Made by a program: the position numbers and the translations under genes. From Candidatus Gastranaerophilales bacterium (GTDB lineage: Bacteria; Cyanobacteriota; Vampirovibrionia; Gastranaerophilales; Gastranaerophilaceae): DNA of 58,048 nucleotides. Under the pieces are notes generated by a model. That model was not told where the DNA came from and did no database searches. It was given only the letters and a program-made list of their open reading frames with translations. This document shows positions 32,991 to 40,980 of this stretch, one piece after another. Where the stretch lies: assembly GCA_944325875.1 (NCBI GenBank), contig CALVBU010000015.1:1-58048 (forward strand), in the 5' to 3' direction. Within the stretch, counting starts at the first letter, position 1, and the number at the start of each line of letters is the position of its first letter.

Positions 32991-33307
32991 TTTGCTATTC
33001 TCGTGCCTTTTAAGTAGAAGCTTATGTGAGATTAGACAAAAAAATAAGTCATAAAATGGAAACTTTTTACCATTTTCATGGCTAATAAGTAGATAGCTTT
33101 AATTTCAGGGGGTCCATTTTTACTAAATTCGTGGCTATTAAGTGAGGGGTAATTTTGTAAATGTAAAATCTACGCAATATTTTGCATTTAGGGGGTTAAC
33201 TTTTGCCATTCTCATTCCCTTATAAGTGGAGGCCTAAAAAAATACTAGACAAAATTCTTATACTAGACCCCATTATCGCTACTTTTTATTCCCTTAAAAG
33301 TGGAGGA
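32991..33307. repeat. Five degenerate direct repeats upstream of the Rep gene
   Basis: Five copies of a unit with core TAAGTRGAGG start at 33011, 33086, 33139, 33223 and 33297 (the last as AAAGTGGAGG), spaced 75, 53, 84 and 74. Most are preceded by a CTTTTGCCATTCTCRTGCC-like stretch. No coding frame explains them. Possible iterons or regulatory binding sites of the mobile element. The stretch 32753-32990 shows nothing else I can support. Confidence 0.6.
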
Positions 33308-33364
33308 CTTTTTTTCTAAACAGGAAATTAGGTTTCCGGTTTGAAAGATATAATCATTAAAAAG

Positions 33365-33397
33365 TTTTTTGAAGTCGCAAAAACCTTGCGAGTTCAA
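33365..33397 (+). repeat. Leader hairpin repeat, copy 1
   Basis: TTGAAGTCGCAA, loop AAACC, TTGCGAGTTCAA, i.e. a 12-bp hairpin with one mismatch; with four preceding T it is identical over 33 bp to 55929-55961. A diverged copy lies at 40267-40296 on the other strand. Each lies shortly before a strong ribosome binding site of the first gene of a unit. A tiny frame across it reads KKFFEVAKTLRVQ in both identical copies. Confidence 0.75.
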
Positions 33398-33436
33398 GAG
33401 ATATAACAATAAAAAACACAAAGGAGGTAAAGCCTA

Positions 33437-33592
33437 TTGAACAAAAGCAAAATCGATGTAGTAAACATCGGAAAGCCTGAGATTGATGCGATCAGTGAGA
33501 GCGAGAAAAATTCTGTTCTATCCGCTGTCGTATCCCGTATTATTTCGCTTTCCAACAAGCAAAGAACGGAGCTTTCCGTTCAAAGGGGGTAG
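33437..33592 (+). CDS. Small protein encoded before the Rep gene
   Basis: 51 codons from TTG 33437 with AAAGGAGGT 7 bases upstream; the protein has ESEKNSVLSAVVSRIISLSN and ends SVQRG. The stop is 2 bases before the ATG of the Rep gene, and CAAAGGGGG, the Rep ribosome binding site, lies in its last codons, so the two are coupled. Function unknown; small helper or copy-control proteins in this place are known for rolling-circle elements. Confidence 0.6.
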   Translation: MNKSKIDVVNIGKPEIDAISESEKNSVLSAVVSRIISLSNKQRTELSVQRG

Positions 33593-33594
33593 CT

Positions 33595-34527
33595 ATGCCA
33601 TACAGTCAAGCAAAGATATATTTTGACGGGAGTCATTATATAGCTATACCCAAAACAGTTAATCCTTACAGAAGAAAGAAAAATATTAAGATTAAAAAAG
33701 AACTGACCGAGATATTTACAGCTAAGACCGAGAATAAAAAATCGGCTACGGAGGCTCTCACTCCCAAGGAACGTTTTGAGAGATTATACAAGGAAAACAA
33801 CGGAAAGAAAAAGACCGAGAAGATAAAGAATATTACAACAGAAATGGAAAAGGAATTTAAGGATAAAGATAAAGCTAAAGAATTTGTATTAAGAAATATG
33901 GAAAGGATAACACGCAATAAGATAGTAAGGAAAACAAGGCTAGTAAGAAAGTTGTATCTCAATGAATGGAACTGGTTTTGCACTTTTACTTTCGATGATA
34001 GAAAACATAATGAAGACAGTTTTCGCAAGTCATTAAGTAATGTATTAAAGAAAATGGTATACAGGAAAGGTTGGAGATATATAGGAGTGTGGGAACGCTC
34101 ACCTGAAAAGAAGAGATTGCACTTCCACGGTATCTTCTATATTCCCGAAAACTCTATGCCGGGAATACTCGAGAGTAAAAGCGATTACAGCCTTAATACT
34201 CATACAAGGCAAAGCATAAATCAGAATAGTTACTTTTATGAGAAATTCGGCAGAAACGATTTTAACCCTATAAATGTAATACACGAGTTAAGAGATTGTG
34301 CAAATTATCTTATGAAGTACATAGAGAAAAGCGGAGAGAAGCTTACCTATTCTAGGAACATACCGACCTTCTTTAAGTCAGATATTATGGACGAAGATGT
34401 GCTGTGTACCATAGGTCAGGAAGATAGGAAACTTCTTTTAGCAGACAACTTTACTTGCTGGGAAGACGGATGTCTTATAGGGCAAGTAAGTCCCGAAGTA
34501 ATCAGGCAGATGCCGAAGTGTAATTAA
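33595..34527 (+). CDS. HUH endonuclease, replication initiator (G2P/Rep-like)
   Basis: A 310-residue protein with the three landmarks of rolling-circle HUH enzymes: motif 1 FCTFTFDDRKH (about 126-136), motif 2 RLHFHGIFYIP (HUH, about 173-183) and the Tyr-containing motif 3 YLMKYIEKSGEK (about 237-248). A basic N-terminal extension (RRKKNIKIKK) precedes. These enzymes nick the origin and stay covalently bound. It shows that the segment is or was a rolling-circle replicating or transferring element. A large hairpin follows 39 bases after its stop. Confidence 0.85.
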   Translation: MPYSQAKIYFDGSHYIAIPKTVNPYRRKKNIKIKKELTEIFTAKTENKKSATEALTPKERFERLYKENNGKKKTEKIKNITTEMEKEFKDKDKAKEFVLRNMERITRNKIVRKTRLVRKLYLNEWNWFCTFTFDDRKHNEDSFRKSLSNVLKKMVYRKGWRYIGVWERSPEKKRLHFHGIFYIPENSMPGILESKSDYSLNTHTRQSINQNSYFYEKFGRNDFNPINVIHELRDCANYLMKYIEKSGEKLTYSRNIPTFFKSDIMDEDVLCTIGQEDRKLLLADNFTCWEDGCLIGQVSPEVIRQMPKCN

Positions 34528-34566
34528 ATATTGTCTTTCTTACTTAGGAGCTTAAACGGAAAAGGT

Positions 34567-34614
34567 TTTGCCGTCAAGGGCAAGGTGCATTGCTAAGCAA
34601 CCCTTGACGGCAAA
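34567..34614. repeat. Perfect large hairpin after the Rep gene
   Basis: Arms TTTGCCGTCAAGGG (34567-34580) and CCCTTGACGGCAAA (34601-34614), perfect 14 bp, with inner TTGC/GCAA in the 20-base loop. No T-run follows. Candidate origin or single-strand origin of the element, or a terminator without U-tract. Confidence 0.7.
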
Positions 34615-34712
34615 TAAGATAACTACAAAAAACGATACTAAAAATCCCTTTTTCGTTTTTGTCGCTCCCGTCGAAAGACAAATCTAAAAAAATATTAGGA
34701 GGTAATATACCA

Positions 34713-36194
34713 ATGAAAACAGCAGTAATTTATGCAAGATACAGTTCGGACAGTCAATCCGAGCAATCAATCGACGGACAGTTGAGAGTATGCAATGAGT
34801 ATGCCAGATCTCATGACATAACCATTGTCAACACTTATATCGACCGTGCCATGACGGGTACGAACGATAACCGTCCAGACTTTCAAAGAATGATAAAAGA
34901 CAGTAGTCGCAAAGAGTGGGATTATGTTCTGCTTTACAAGCTTGACAGATTTTCTCGTAACAAGTATGAAATGGCAGTTCACAAGAAAACATTGAGAGAC
35001 AACGGAGTCAGAGTTATATCCGCAACAGAATATATACCGGATTCGCCCGAAGCAATTATCTTGGAAAGTATGCTGGAAGGCTATGCAGAATATTATTCGG
35101 CAGAACTTTCGCAGAAGGTAAAAAGAGGTATGAAAGAATCTCGTCTTAAAGGTAATTATACCGGCGGACATTTATTGTACGGCTATAAGGTAGAAAACCA
35201 TAAAGTTGTTGTAGACGAAGAAAAAGCCAAAGCAGTCAGATATATATTTGAGCAGTATGCCATGGGAGTATATGTCAAAGACATTATCTCGGCATTAACG
35301 GCAAAGGGAATATTCAATAAAGGAAAGCCGTTTGCGGAAACAACGATTCACAATATGCTTAGAAATGAAAAATATACGGGCGTATATAGATACAAAGACG
35401 ATGTATTCGATAATATCTTCCCGCAAATTTTGCCAAAGGAATTATATGAAAAAGTCCGCCATAAATCAGAATTAAACAGATACGGCAGACGCAGTATAGA
35501 GACAGTGTATCTATTGCGAAACAAGCTGGTTTGCGGATATTGCGGATGCCCGATAAGTGCGGAAACGGGAACCGAGAAAGTAGGTAAAGTAATAAGGTAT
35601 TATAAATGCCTTGGAAGAAAGCATCGCAACGGCTGTACAAAGGCCACATTAAGAAAAGAGTTTCTCGAAGATTTTGTGGTTGACAATGTTGTCAAACTTC
35701 TATCAGAAAAGCAAACCTGCGACAAGATGATATCCGCGCTTATGCAAAAGCAAGAAGATATAATAACGGACAATGCAGATTTGCAAAGATTGACAAAAGA
35801 ATACAAGACGACAGAATTGCAGATAAGCAACATTATGGCAGCGATAGAAAACGGCGGAACGAGTGCAACGGTTATGAACCGAATGAGAGAACTCGAACAG
35901 AAAAAGAAAGAACTGGAAAAAGCGATAACTATACAAAAGAGCCAAACAGCCGATAGAGTTACGGAAAAAGAAATGCGAGCGTTCTATCAAGAGGCGTTGG
36001 AACTCGAAGCTTACTTGCTGATAAACGTACTGATAAAACAAATAACGCTCTATGACGATAAAATGATTATTACATACAACAGTCCAATAAAAGAAGGTCC
36101 TGACGAAAGTCGGGACTTTTCTTTTTATCAAAAAACTCTTAATATGCCTTATAAAGGGAAGAAAATAAAAATTGAGGTTACATTTGCAGTCTGA
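34713..36194 (+). CDS. Large serine recombinase (site-specific), first copy
   Basis: A 493-residue protein. Resolvase domain: YARYSSDSQSEQSIDGQL with the nucleophile serine, LLYKLDRFSRNKYEMAVHKK and SMLEGYAEYYSAELSQKVKRG. Recombinase domain GHLLYGYKVEN and following; zinc-ribbon CGYCGCP...CLGRKHRNGC; C-terminal coiled coil. Start ATG 34713 with AGGAGG. These enzymes insert and excise elements at att sites close to their own gene. CGTCGAAAGACAAA, 31 bases upstream, also occurs upstream of the second recombinase (40337-40350), which may mark att half-sites. Sequence is clearly related to the second copy but with many differences. Confidence 0.92.
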   Translation: MKTAVIYARYSSDSQSEQSIDGQLRVCNEYARSHDITIVNTYIDRAMTGTNDNRPDFQRMIKDSSRKEWDYVLLYKLDRFSRNKYEMAVHKKTLRDNGVRVISATEYIPDSPEAIILESMLEGYAEYYSAELSQKVKRGMKESRLKGNYTGGHLLYGYKVENHKVVVDEEKAKAVRYIFEQYAMGVYVKDIISALTAKGIFNKGKPFAETTIHNMLRNEKYTGVYRYKDDVFDNIFPQILPKELYEKVRHKSELNRYGRRSIETVYLLRNKLVCGYCGCPISAETGTEKVGKVIRYYKCLGRKHRNGCTKATLRKEFLEDFVVDNVVKLLSEKQTCDKMISALMQKQEDIITDNADLQRLTKEYKTTELQISNIMAAIENGGTSATVMNRMRELEQKKKELEKAITIQKSQTADRVTEKEMRAFYQEALELEAYLLINVLIKQITLYDDKMIITYNSPIKEGPDESRDFSFYQKTLNMPYKGKKIKIEVTFAV

Positions 36195-36337
36195 AATAGA
36201 GTTTATTGCTAAAATATGCTTTTGCTGATACATATTGATTTAATCAGTAACTGAATTTAAAAATAATGATTTAATAGAAAATTATTTATAGTTTTGTTAA
36301 AATATGTGTTATAATTATTATAACAAAGGAGAAATTT

Positions 36338-37369
36338 ATGGAATTGTTCATTCTTGTTATAATATTTATTTCAACCATTGCAGTTGTTATTATTAATATT
36401 GTCAACAAAAGAAATTTGGCTATTGTAAAAGAAAGAAGCAAAGTAATAAAAGAAATTAATATTTTAAATGAGAAATTTCAATTTATCAATATTGAAAATA
36501 ATATAATACCATTTCTCCCTAAATTAAAATCAAAAAGTGCTTTGGAAAATTTAAATATATACGAATATGTTATGGATCAAATTGAACGCAATCAAAACTA
36601 TTACATGGTTTTATTTAATGAAATTGAAGAAAATATAAAAGATTACAAAGAATATGAATATGAATACAGTAAGATAAAAAAAATTACAACAGAAGATGAA
36701 TTTTTAAAATTTGAAGGATTAAAAATTAAATATAAAACATTTGTAAAATACGAAGAGAAATTATATTATTCATTAAAACAAAAAAGTCCGGTTACTGATA
36801 TTATCATAAAAGTCCATGCTACATACACCAGTCCTTCTGGAAGAAATCACTATTGGATAGATGAAAGTTATGATTATGTTCAAATAAAGCAAATGTTGAG
36901 AGATATAGAACAGCGACAAGAGCTTAAAAGATTGGAAAAAGAAATAAAAGAAAAAATTGCTGCTGAAAAAAGGGCTAAAGAAAAAAGATTAAGAGAACTT
37001 GATAAACTTGAAAAGAAATTAAAAGAAAAAGAAATTAAACAAAAGCTAGTTGATATAGAACAGCAACAAAAACGTATTATATTAGAAGAGAAAATAAAAG
37101 AAAAGCGAGCTAAAGAAAAACGAGCTAAGGAAAAATTTAATAAAATTGAAATGCAATTAAAAGAAAAAGAAGAACAGCTTACACAAAAAGAAAAAGAATT
37201 TCAAGAAGCAACGAGAGGGCATATTTATTCTACTGAACATACAAATGTGTTTGAAGAAGAATATAAGGAAAAAACTAAATATCAAATGTTAAAAGATTTA
37301 AGAAAACAATTTGAAAATGGCGAGATAACAAAAGAAGAATATAACAGTAAAAGAAAAGAACTAATTTAG
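36338..37369 (+). CDS. Membrane-anchored coiled-coil protein with C-terminal SHOCT-like motif
   Basis: A 343-residue protein with an N-terminal membrane helix (LFILVIIFISTIAVVIINIV), a helical linker, a small conserved-looking part TDIIIKVHATYTSPSGRNHY (about 157-176), and a coiled coil of Lys, Glu and Arg repeats (about 190-300). The end, KYQMLKDLRKQFENGEITKEEY, is a SHOCT motif. Promoter: extended -10 TGTTATAAT at 36307-36315. The next gene starts 6 bases after its stop. Presumably an anchor or sensor for the GIY-YIG protein; the function is inferred from the pairing. Confidence 0.7.
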   Translation: MELFILVIIFISTIAVVIINIVNKRNLAIVKERSKVIKEINILNEKFQFINIENNIIPFLPKLKSKSALENLNIYEYVMDQIERNQNYYMVLFNEIEENIKDYKEYEYEYSKIKKITTEDEFLKFEGLKIKYKTFVKYEEKLYYSLKQKSPVTDIIIKVHATYTSPSGRNHYWIDESYDYVQIKQMLRDIEQRQELKRLEKEIKEKIAAEKRAKEKRLRELDKLEKKLKEKEIKQKLVDIEQQQKRIILEEKIKEKRAKEKRAKEKFNKIEMQLKEKEEQLTQKEKEFQEATRGHIYSTEHTNVFEEEYKEKTKYQMLKDLRKQFENGEITKEEYNSKRKELI

Positions 37370-37375
37370 GTGATT

Positions 37376-38515
37376 ATGGATAACGCAAAAGAAATTCAAG
37401 TCGATATCGAAAATTTAAAGCAATTAAGAGATGCTTTGAAAGAAGAAATTATTCAATTAGATGATGAAATTTTATATCAAGGGTTTGGATTGTATAAACC
37501 TCAATATAATTTTGCCGATTTAGATCAATATAAGCAAAGATTGAAAGATATTCGAGATAAGCAAAAGAAAATGATTTGCAATAAACTCGCCGTAATTGTT
37601 GGAACTCAATGGAGGGTTAATGGCAGTGAAAAAGAGGGGCAACGTTTAATTGCTGAAAATTCAAAGCAAATAATTAGGAATTTTAATTTAGAATGTGACT
37701 TGTGCATAGATAAAGTAAAATTTAGTAATTATGATAATGTAAAAGAAAGAATATTTAAAGCGTATGAATTGCAAAACGATTTGAATGCAACAAATAATAT
37801 TGAGATATCATATGATTATTACAAACTAAAAATAGAAGAACTTAATCTTGCTTTTGAATATCAACAAAAGAAAAAAAAAGAAAAAGAAGAATTAAGAATA
37901 AAGCGTGAATTATTAAGAGAAGAAGAAAAAGTCGCACGAGAAATTGAAGAAAAAAGAAAACAATACGAAAAAGAGCAAATTCATTATCAAAACGCATTGA
38001 AAAAACTTGAAGAACAATTAGCGGTTGAACGAAGTGAAGAGCGAAAACAAGTTTTACTCGCAAGAAAAGAAGAAATAGATAACAATTTGATCGATGTAAA
38101 CAAAGCGATGGTTGATTTGGATTATAGAGAAGCTAATCATAGGGCTGGGTATGTTTATATTATTTCTAACATAGGTGCTTTTGGCGAAAACGTGTTTAAG
38201 ATAGGTATGACAAGAAGATTGGAACCGGAAGAAAGAATAGCCGAACTTAGCGGAGCATCTGTTCCATTTAAATTTGATATACATGCTATGATATTTTCGG
38301 ATGATGCTCCAAAGCTTGAAGCTGCTTTACATAGTGCATTTGCAGATAGAAAAATAAATTTGGTAAATGGAAGAAAAGAATTTTTTAGAGTTACACTAGA
38401 CGAAATAAAAAAGGTTGTAGAAGATAATTATGATAAAACAGTTGAATTTGTTAATTTACCAGAAGCAGAACAATTTAGAATTAGTGAAATGATGAGAAGG
38501 AAACAGAATAAATAA
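37376..38515 (+). CDS. DUF4041-like coiled coil fused to T5orf172 GIY-YIG nuclease
   Basis: A 379-residue protein. An N-terminal DUF4041-like part (LYKPQYNFADLDQYKQRLKD) is followed by a charged coiled coil and, from residue about 257, by a T5orf172/GIY-YIG domain: GYVYIISNIGAF, VFKIGMTRR, PEERIAELSGASVPF, LEAALHSAF, GRKEFFRV. DUF4041-GIY-YIG proteins are widespread in phages, prophages and defence islands. ATG 37376 with AGGTGA was chosen over GTG 37370. It follows the SHOCT protein directly. Probably a DNA-cutting member of a two-gene cargo module. Confidence 0.88.
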   Translation: MDNAKEIQVDIENLKQLRDALKEEIIQLDDEILYQGFGLYKPQYNFADLDQYKQRLKDIRDKQKKMICNKLAVIVGTQWRVNGSEKEGQRLIAENSKQIIRNFNLECDLCIDKVKFSNYDNVKERIFKAYELQNDLNATNNIEISYDYYKLKIEELNLAFEYQQKKKKEKEELRIKRELLREEEKVAREIEEKRKQYEKEQIHYQNALKKLEEQLAVERSEERKQVLLARKEEIDNNLIDVNKAMVDLDYREANHRAGYVYIISNIGAFGENVFKIGMTRRLEPEERIAELSGASVPFKFDIHAMIFSDDAPKLEAALHSAFADRKINLVNGRKEFFRVTLDEIKKVVEDNYDKTVEFVNLPEAEQFRISEMMRRKQNK

Positions 38516-38658
38516 TTATAAAGCTTTTAGCGCTTTGGTGTGGGTTTTAATCGCTAACGCTACTGCAAGATTTTTACGCAGCTATTCGAACCCTCGCCAA
38601 GCCTTGATTATTAACCTGAAATGCTTATCTTTTGGCGAAACACTTTGCTTTGAATAAG

Positions 38659-38695
38659 AAAAAGTCCTAAACCAAACTAGGTGTTCGATTTAGGA
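38659..38695 (-). terminator. Terminator of the second recombinase gene
   Basis: TCCTAAA (38665-38671) and TTTAGGA (38689-38695) flanked on the minus strand by CTTTTTC. It overlaps the stop codon. Confidence 0.65.
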
Positions 38696-40225
38696 TCCTC
38701 TTGGCGGCGAGTTATCGCCCTTGTACGAACTTTGAAAGTCAGATAAAGGAGCAGCCTCTTTGGACTGCTTTTCTGTTTCCTTTACCGATTCGATTGAGTG
38801 GTTGTGTTTTTTGAGCGGATCGGCAAAGTAGTAGTTGATGATGATTTTATCGTTGTAAAGAATGATGTCGCGGATAAGATATTTCACGAGAGCTTTTCTT
38901 ACGCCTATATCCTGTACGTCGCCGCATATTGCCTTATTCAGAAATTGAATGACTTTTGCGGGAGTGATTTCTGCGAAGGTTCGCTGTTTTTCCTGTTCTA
39001 TGTCGAAGTCAAGCTGGGATATCTGGGTTTCGAGTTCTTTCAGGCGTTCTTTGGTTTGTTCGGTGATGATGCCTTGTTCGATAGCGGCAATCAGGTTGCG
39101 CGATGCTTTCAGTGCGGCTGTTCGTTTTGTTTCAAGCGATTTGATATTAGCATTGTTTTTTGACTTCTCGTTTATATGTTTGCATAACACCTCTGCTAAG
39201 GTTGTCAACGAGCCGTTGTCTGAAAGAAGTTGCCACGTCGTATTGATGACGATATCTTCGAGTTCTTTCTTGCAAGCGGTTTTCAATGTGCATGGTTTTT
39301 TGTACCTTGAATGCGTTAGGCAAGTATAGTAATAATGCTTTGCACCGGTTTTGCTTGTTCCGCTTATTCCAACCATCAGACGCTTGCAATCTCCGCAGAC
39401 AAGTTTTCCAGAAAGGATAAATTCAAAGATTTCTTTCTTCCTGCCGGGAGCGTGTTTGTTCCCGTCGTGAATGTCCTGTACTTTCTGCCATACAACGTCA
39501 TCAACGATTTTCGGATAGATATTGTCATAAACGGTATCACCGTGTTTTATCTTGCCGTTGTATTTGGTGTTTTGGAGCATTTTATAGATTGCTTTTTCTG
39601 TCAGATATTTTCCTTTCTTGGTGCGGATTCCTCGCTTACGCATTTCCTCGGCTATATAAGCCGCCGTGTAGTTTTGCGCATACAGTCCGAAAATTTCTTG
39701 TACGATTGCTCCTTCTATGGGATTGACGACGTTTTTCTTGTCTACGACGTCATATCCGAATAAGACCGGTCCGCCTGTATAATTGCCTTTCAGATAACTT
39801 TCTCTCAAGCCACGTAAGACTTTCTGGGAAAGTTCCGCCGAATAGTATTGGTTCATACCTTCGAGCAGCGATTCAAGGATTATACCTTCGGGAGAGTCCG
39901 GAATGTTCTCCATAGCGGATACAAGTTTCACTCCGTTTTCTTTCAGTGTGTGCTTATGGATAGTCATTTCGTACTTGTCCCTTGAAAAGCGGTCAAGTTT
40001 ATAAACGATGACGTATTCCCATTGCCGTTTGCTACTTGCTTTGATCATGCGCTGAAAATCGGGACGCATATCGTTTGTGCCGGTCATCGCACGGTCAACG
40101 TATGTATCGACAATAAGAAGGTTATTGCTTTTTGCATAGTTCTGACAGACACGAAGCTGTCCTTCGATGGACTGTTCTGTTTGTGTGTCACTTGAATAAC
40201 GTGCGTAAATCACTGCTTTTTTCAT
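38690..40225 (-). CDS. Large serine recombinase (site-specific), second copy
   Basis: A 511-residue protein with YARYSSDTQTEQSIEGQL, VYKLDRFSRDKYEM, LLEGMNQYYSAELSQKVLRG, a zinc-ribbon and coiled coil. It has the same domain order as the first copy, and its N-terminal region differs at about a third of the residues (visual estimate). It runs towards the first recombinase, with the coiled-coil/GIY-YIG cargo genes between. GC is higher than in the surrounding cargo. A 42-codon leader frame overlaps its start. CGTCGAAAGACAAA is shared with the first copy's upstream region. Confidence 0.92.
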   Translation of the reverse strand: MKKAVIYARYSSDTQTEQSIEGQLRVCQNYAKSNNLLIVDTYVDRAMTGTNDMRPDFQRMIKASSKRQWEYVIVYKLDRFSRDKYEMTIHKHTLKENGVKLVSAMENIPDSPEGIILESLLEGMNQYYSAELSQKVLRGLRESYLKGNYTGGPVLFGYDVVDKKNVVNPIEGAIVQEIFGLYAQNYTAAYIAEEMRKRGIRTKKGKYLTEKAIYKMLQNTKYNGKIKHGDTVYDNIYPKIVDDVVWQKVQDIHDGNKHAPGRKKEIFEFILSGKLVCGDCKRLMVGISGTSKTGAKHYYYTCLTHSRYKKPCTLKTACKKELEDIVINTTWQLLSDNGSLTTLAEVLCKHINEKSKNNANIKSLETKRTAALKASRNLIAAIEQGIITEQTKERLKELETQISQLDFDIEQEKQRTFAEITPAKVIQFLNKAICGDVQDIGVRKALVKYLIRDIILYNDKIIINYYFADPLKKHNHSIESVKETEKQSKEAAPLSDFQSSYKGDNSPPRGS

Positions 40226-40316
40226 AAATATTGAGCCTCCTTAATCTTTTTGCTGAATTGTAAATGTTGAACTCGCAGACTATTTGCGACTTTGAAGAAA
40301 CTTTTTGCTCTTTCAA
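40188..40316 (-). other. Possible leader peptide frame before the second recombinase
   Basis: From TTG 40316 with a perfect AAAGGAGGT, 42 codons (SSKSQIVCEFN in the middle) that end inside the recombinase gene (38-base overlap). The strong site suggests translation; an alternative frame across the same DNA reads SFFKVANSLRVQ, similar to the KKFFEVAKTLRVQ frame of the two other leader repeats, so which is real is open. Confidence 0.4.
40267..40296 (-). repeat. Leader hairpin repeat, diverged copy
   Basis: On the minus strand TTCAAAGTCGCAA, loop, TGCGAGTTCAA; arms pair imperfectly. Related to 33365-33397 and 55929-55961. Confidence 0.65.
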
Positions 40317-40350
40317 CTTTTAACCTCCTTTTGTTTTTTGTCTTTCGACG

Positions 40351-40603
40351 AAAAGGAGAAATCAGGAAAAGACGAAGGAGTCAAGGAAACAGGAAAAAAT
40401 ATTGCATTGAAGTCTTTATTCTTTGAATTTTAAGCGATAATTTTTCCCCTTGATGCCGAAGTCTTTTTCTGATATGAGGAAAAGGCGAAAGGCAAAAAAT
40501 CGGTCGAGTTTACCTTTATGTGATAAAAACATTACCTTTTGCTACGGGAAACGTGCGGATAAGGTACTCACACTTTGGCGGCTAATTGATTTATCATTTA
40601 GCT
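40351..40603. other. Intergenic region between recombinase and small gene
   Basis: GA-rich sequence with no supported gene. It may hold the attachment site of the second recombinase (the motif shared with the first lies at 40337-40350). Confidence 0.35.
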
Positions 40604-40783
40604 ATGAGAAAAAGAAAACCGACAAATTATCAAATAGAGGTCAATGGTGAACCTTTAATCACCCAAATACCAAAGCGGACGTTGGACTCTTTGGTGTTTT
40701 CCCTTGAACTTGCCGTATATGATATGTTGGAGCAAGAAAAATCAGAAAATCAAAGAAAGGAAGAAGAAAAAATGTTATTATAA
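40604..40783 (+). CDS. Small hypothetical protein
   Basis: 59 codons from ATG 40604 (MRKRKPTNYQIEVNGEPLIT) with a helical C-terminus rich in Glu and Lys. No recognised family; composition is that of a folded small protein (IPKRTLDSLVFSLELAVYDML). Similar small proteins accompany recombinase cassettes, but this is inference. No strong ribosome binding site is seen. Confidence 0.45.
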   Translation: MRKRKPTNYQIEVNGEPLITQIPKRTLDSLVFSLELAVYDMLEQEKSENQRKEEEKMLL

Positions 40784-40810
40784 TTTGCTTGAGCCTTACT
40801 TTGCTTGCGT

Positions 40811-40866
40811 GTGTCATTAAAAACCGACTTTGAAAACTTTACTTTAATAAAAATAAATGATATAAT
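40811..40866 (+). promoter_or_regulatory. Promoter/operator element of the Lamassu-like operon
   Basis: 56 bp starting GTGTCATTAA and ending TATAAT (40861-40866), with TTTACT as -35 (40838-40843, 17-bp spacer). It matches 43839-43894 in 43 of 56 positions (32 of the first 36) without gaps. The common GACTTTGAAA upstream of -35 is a possible operator. Confidence 0.65.
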
Positions 40867-40980
40867 ACTGACAAAACAAGCTACTTAAAATCAATAGAAA
40901 AAATATGTAATTAGAGAAAACCCAGAAGAATAAATCAATAAAAATTATTCAATTACAGCATAACAGGGGAAAATTAATAT

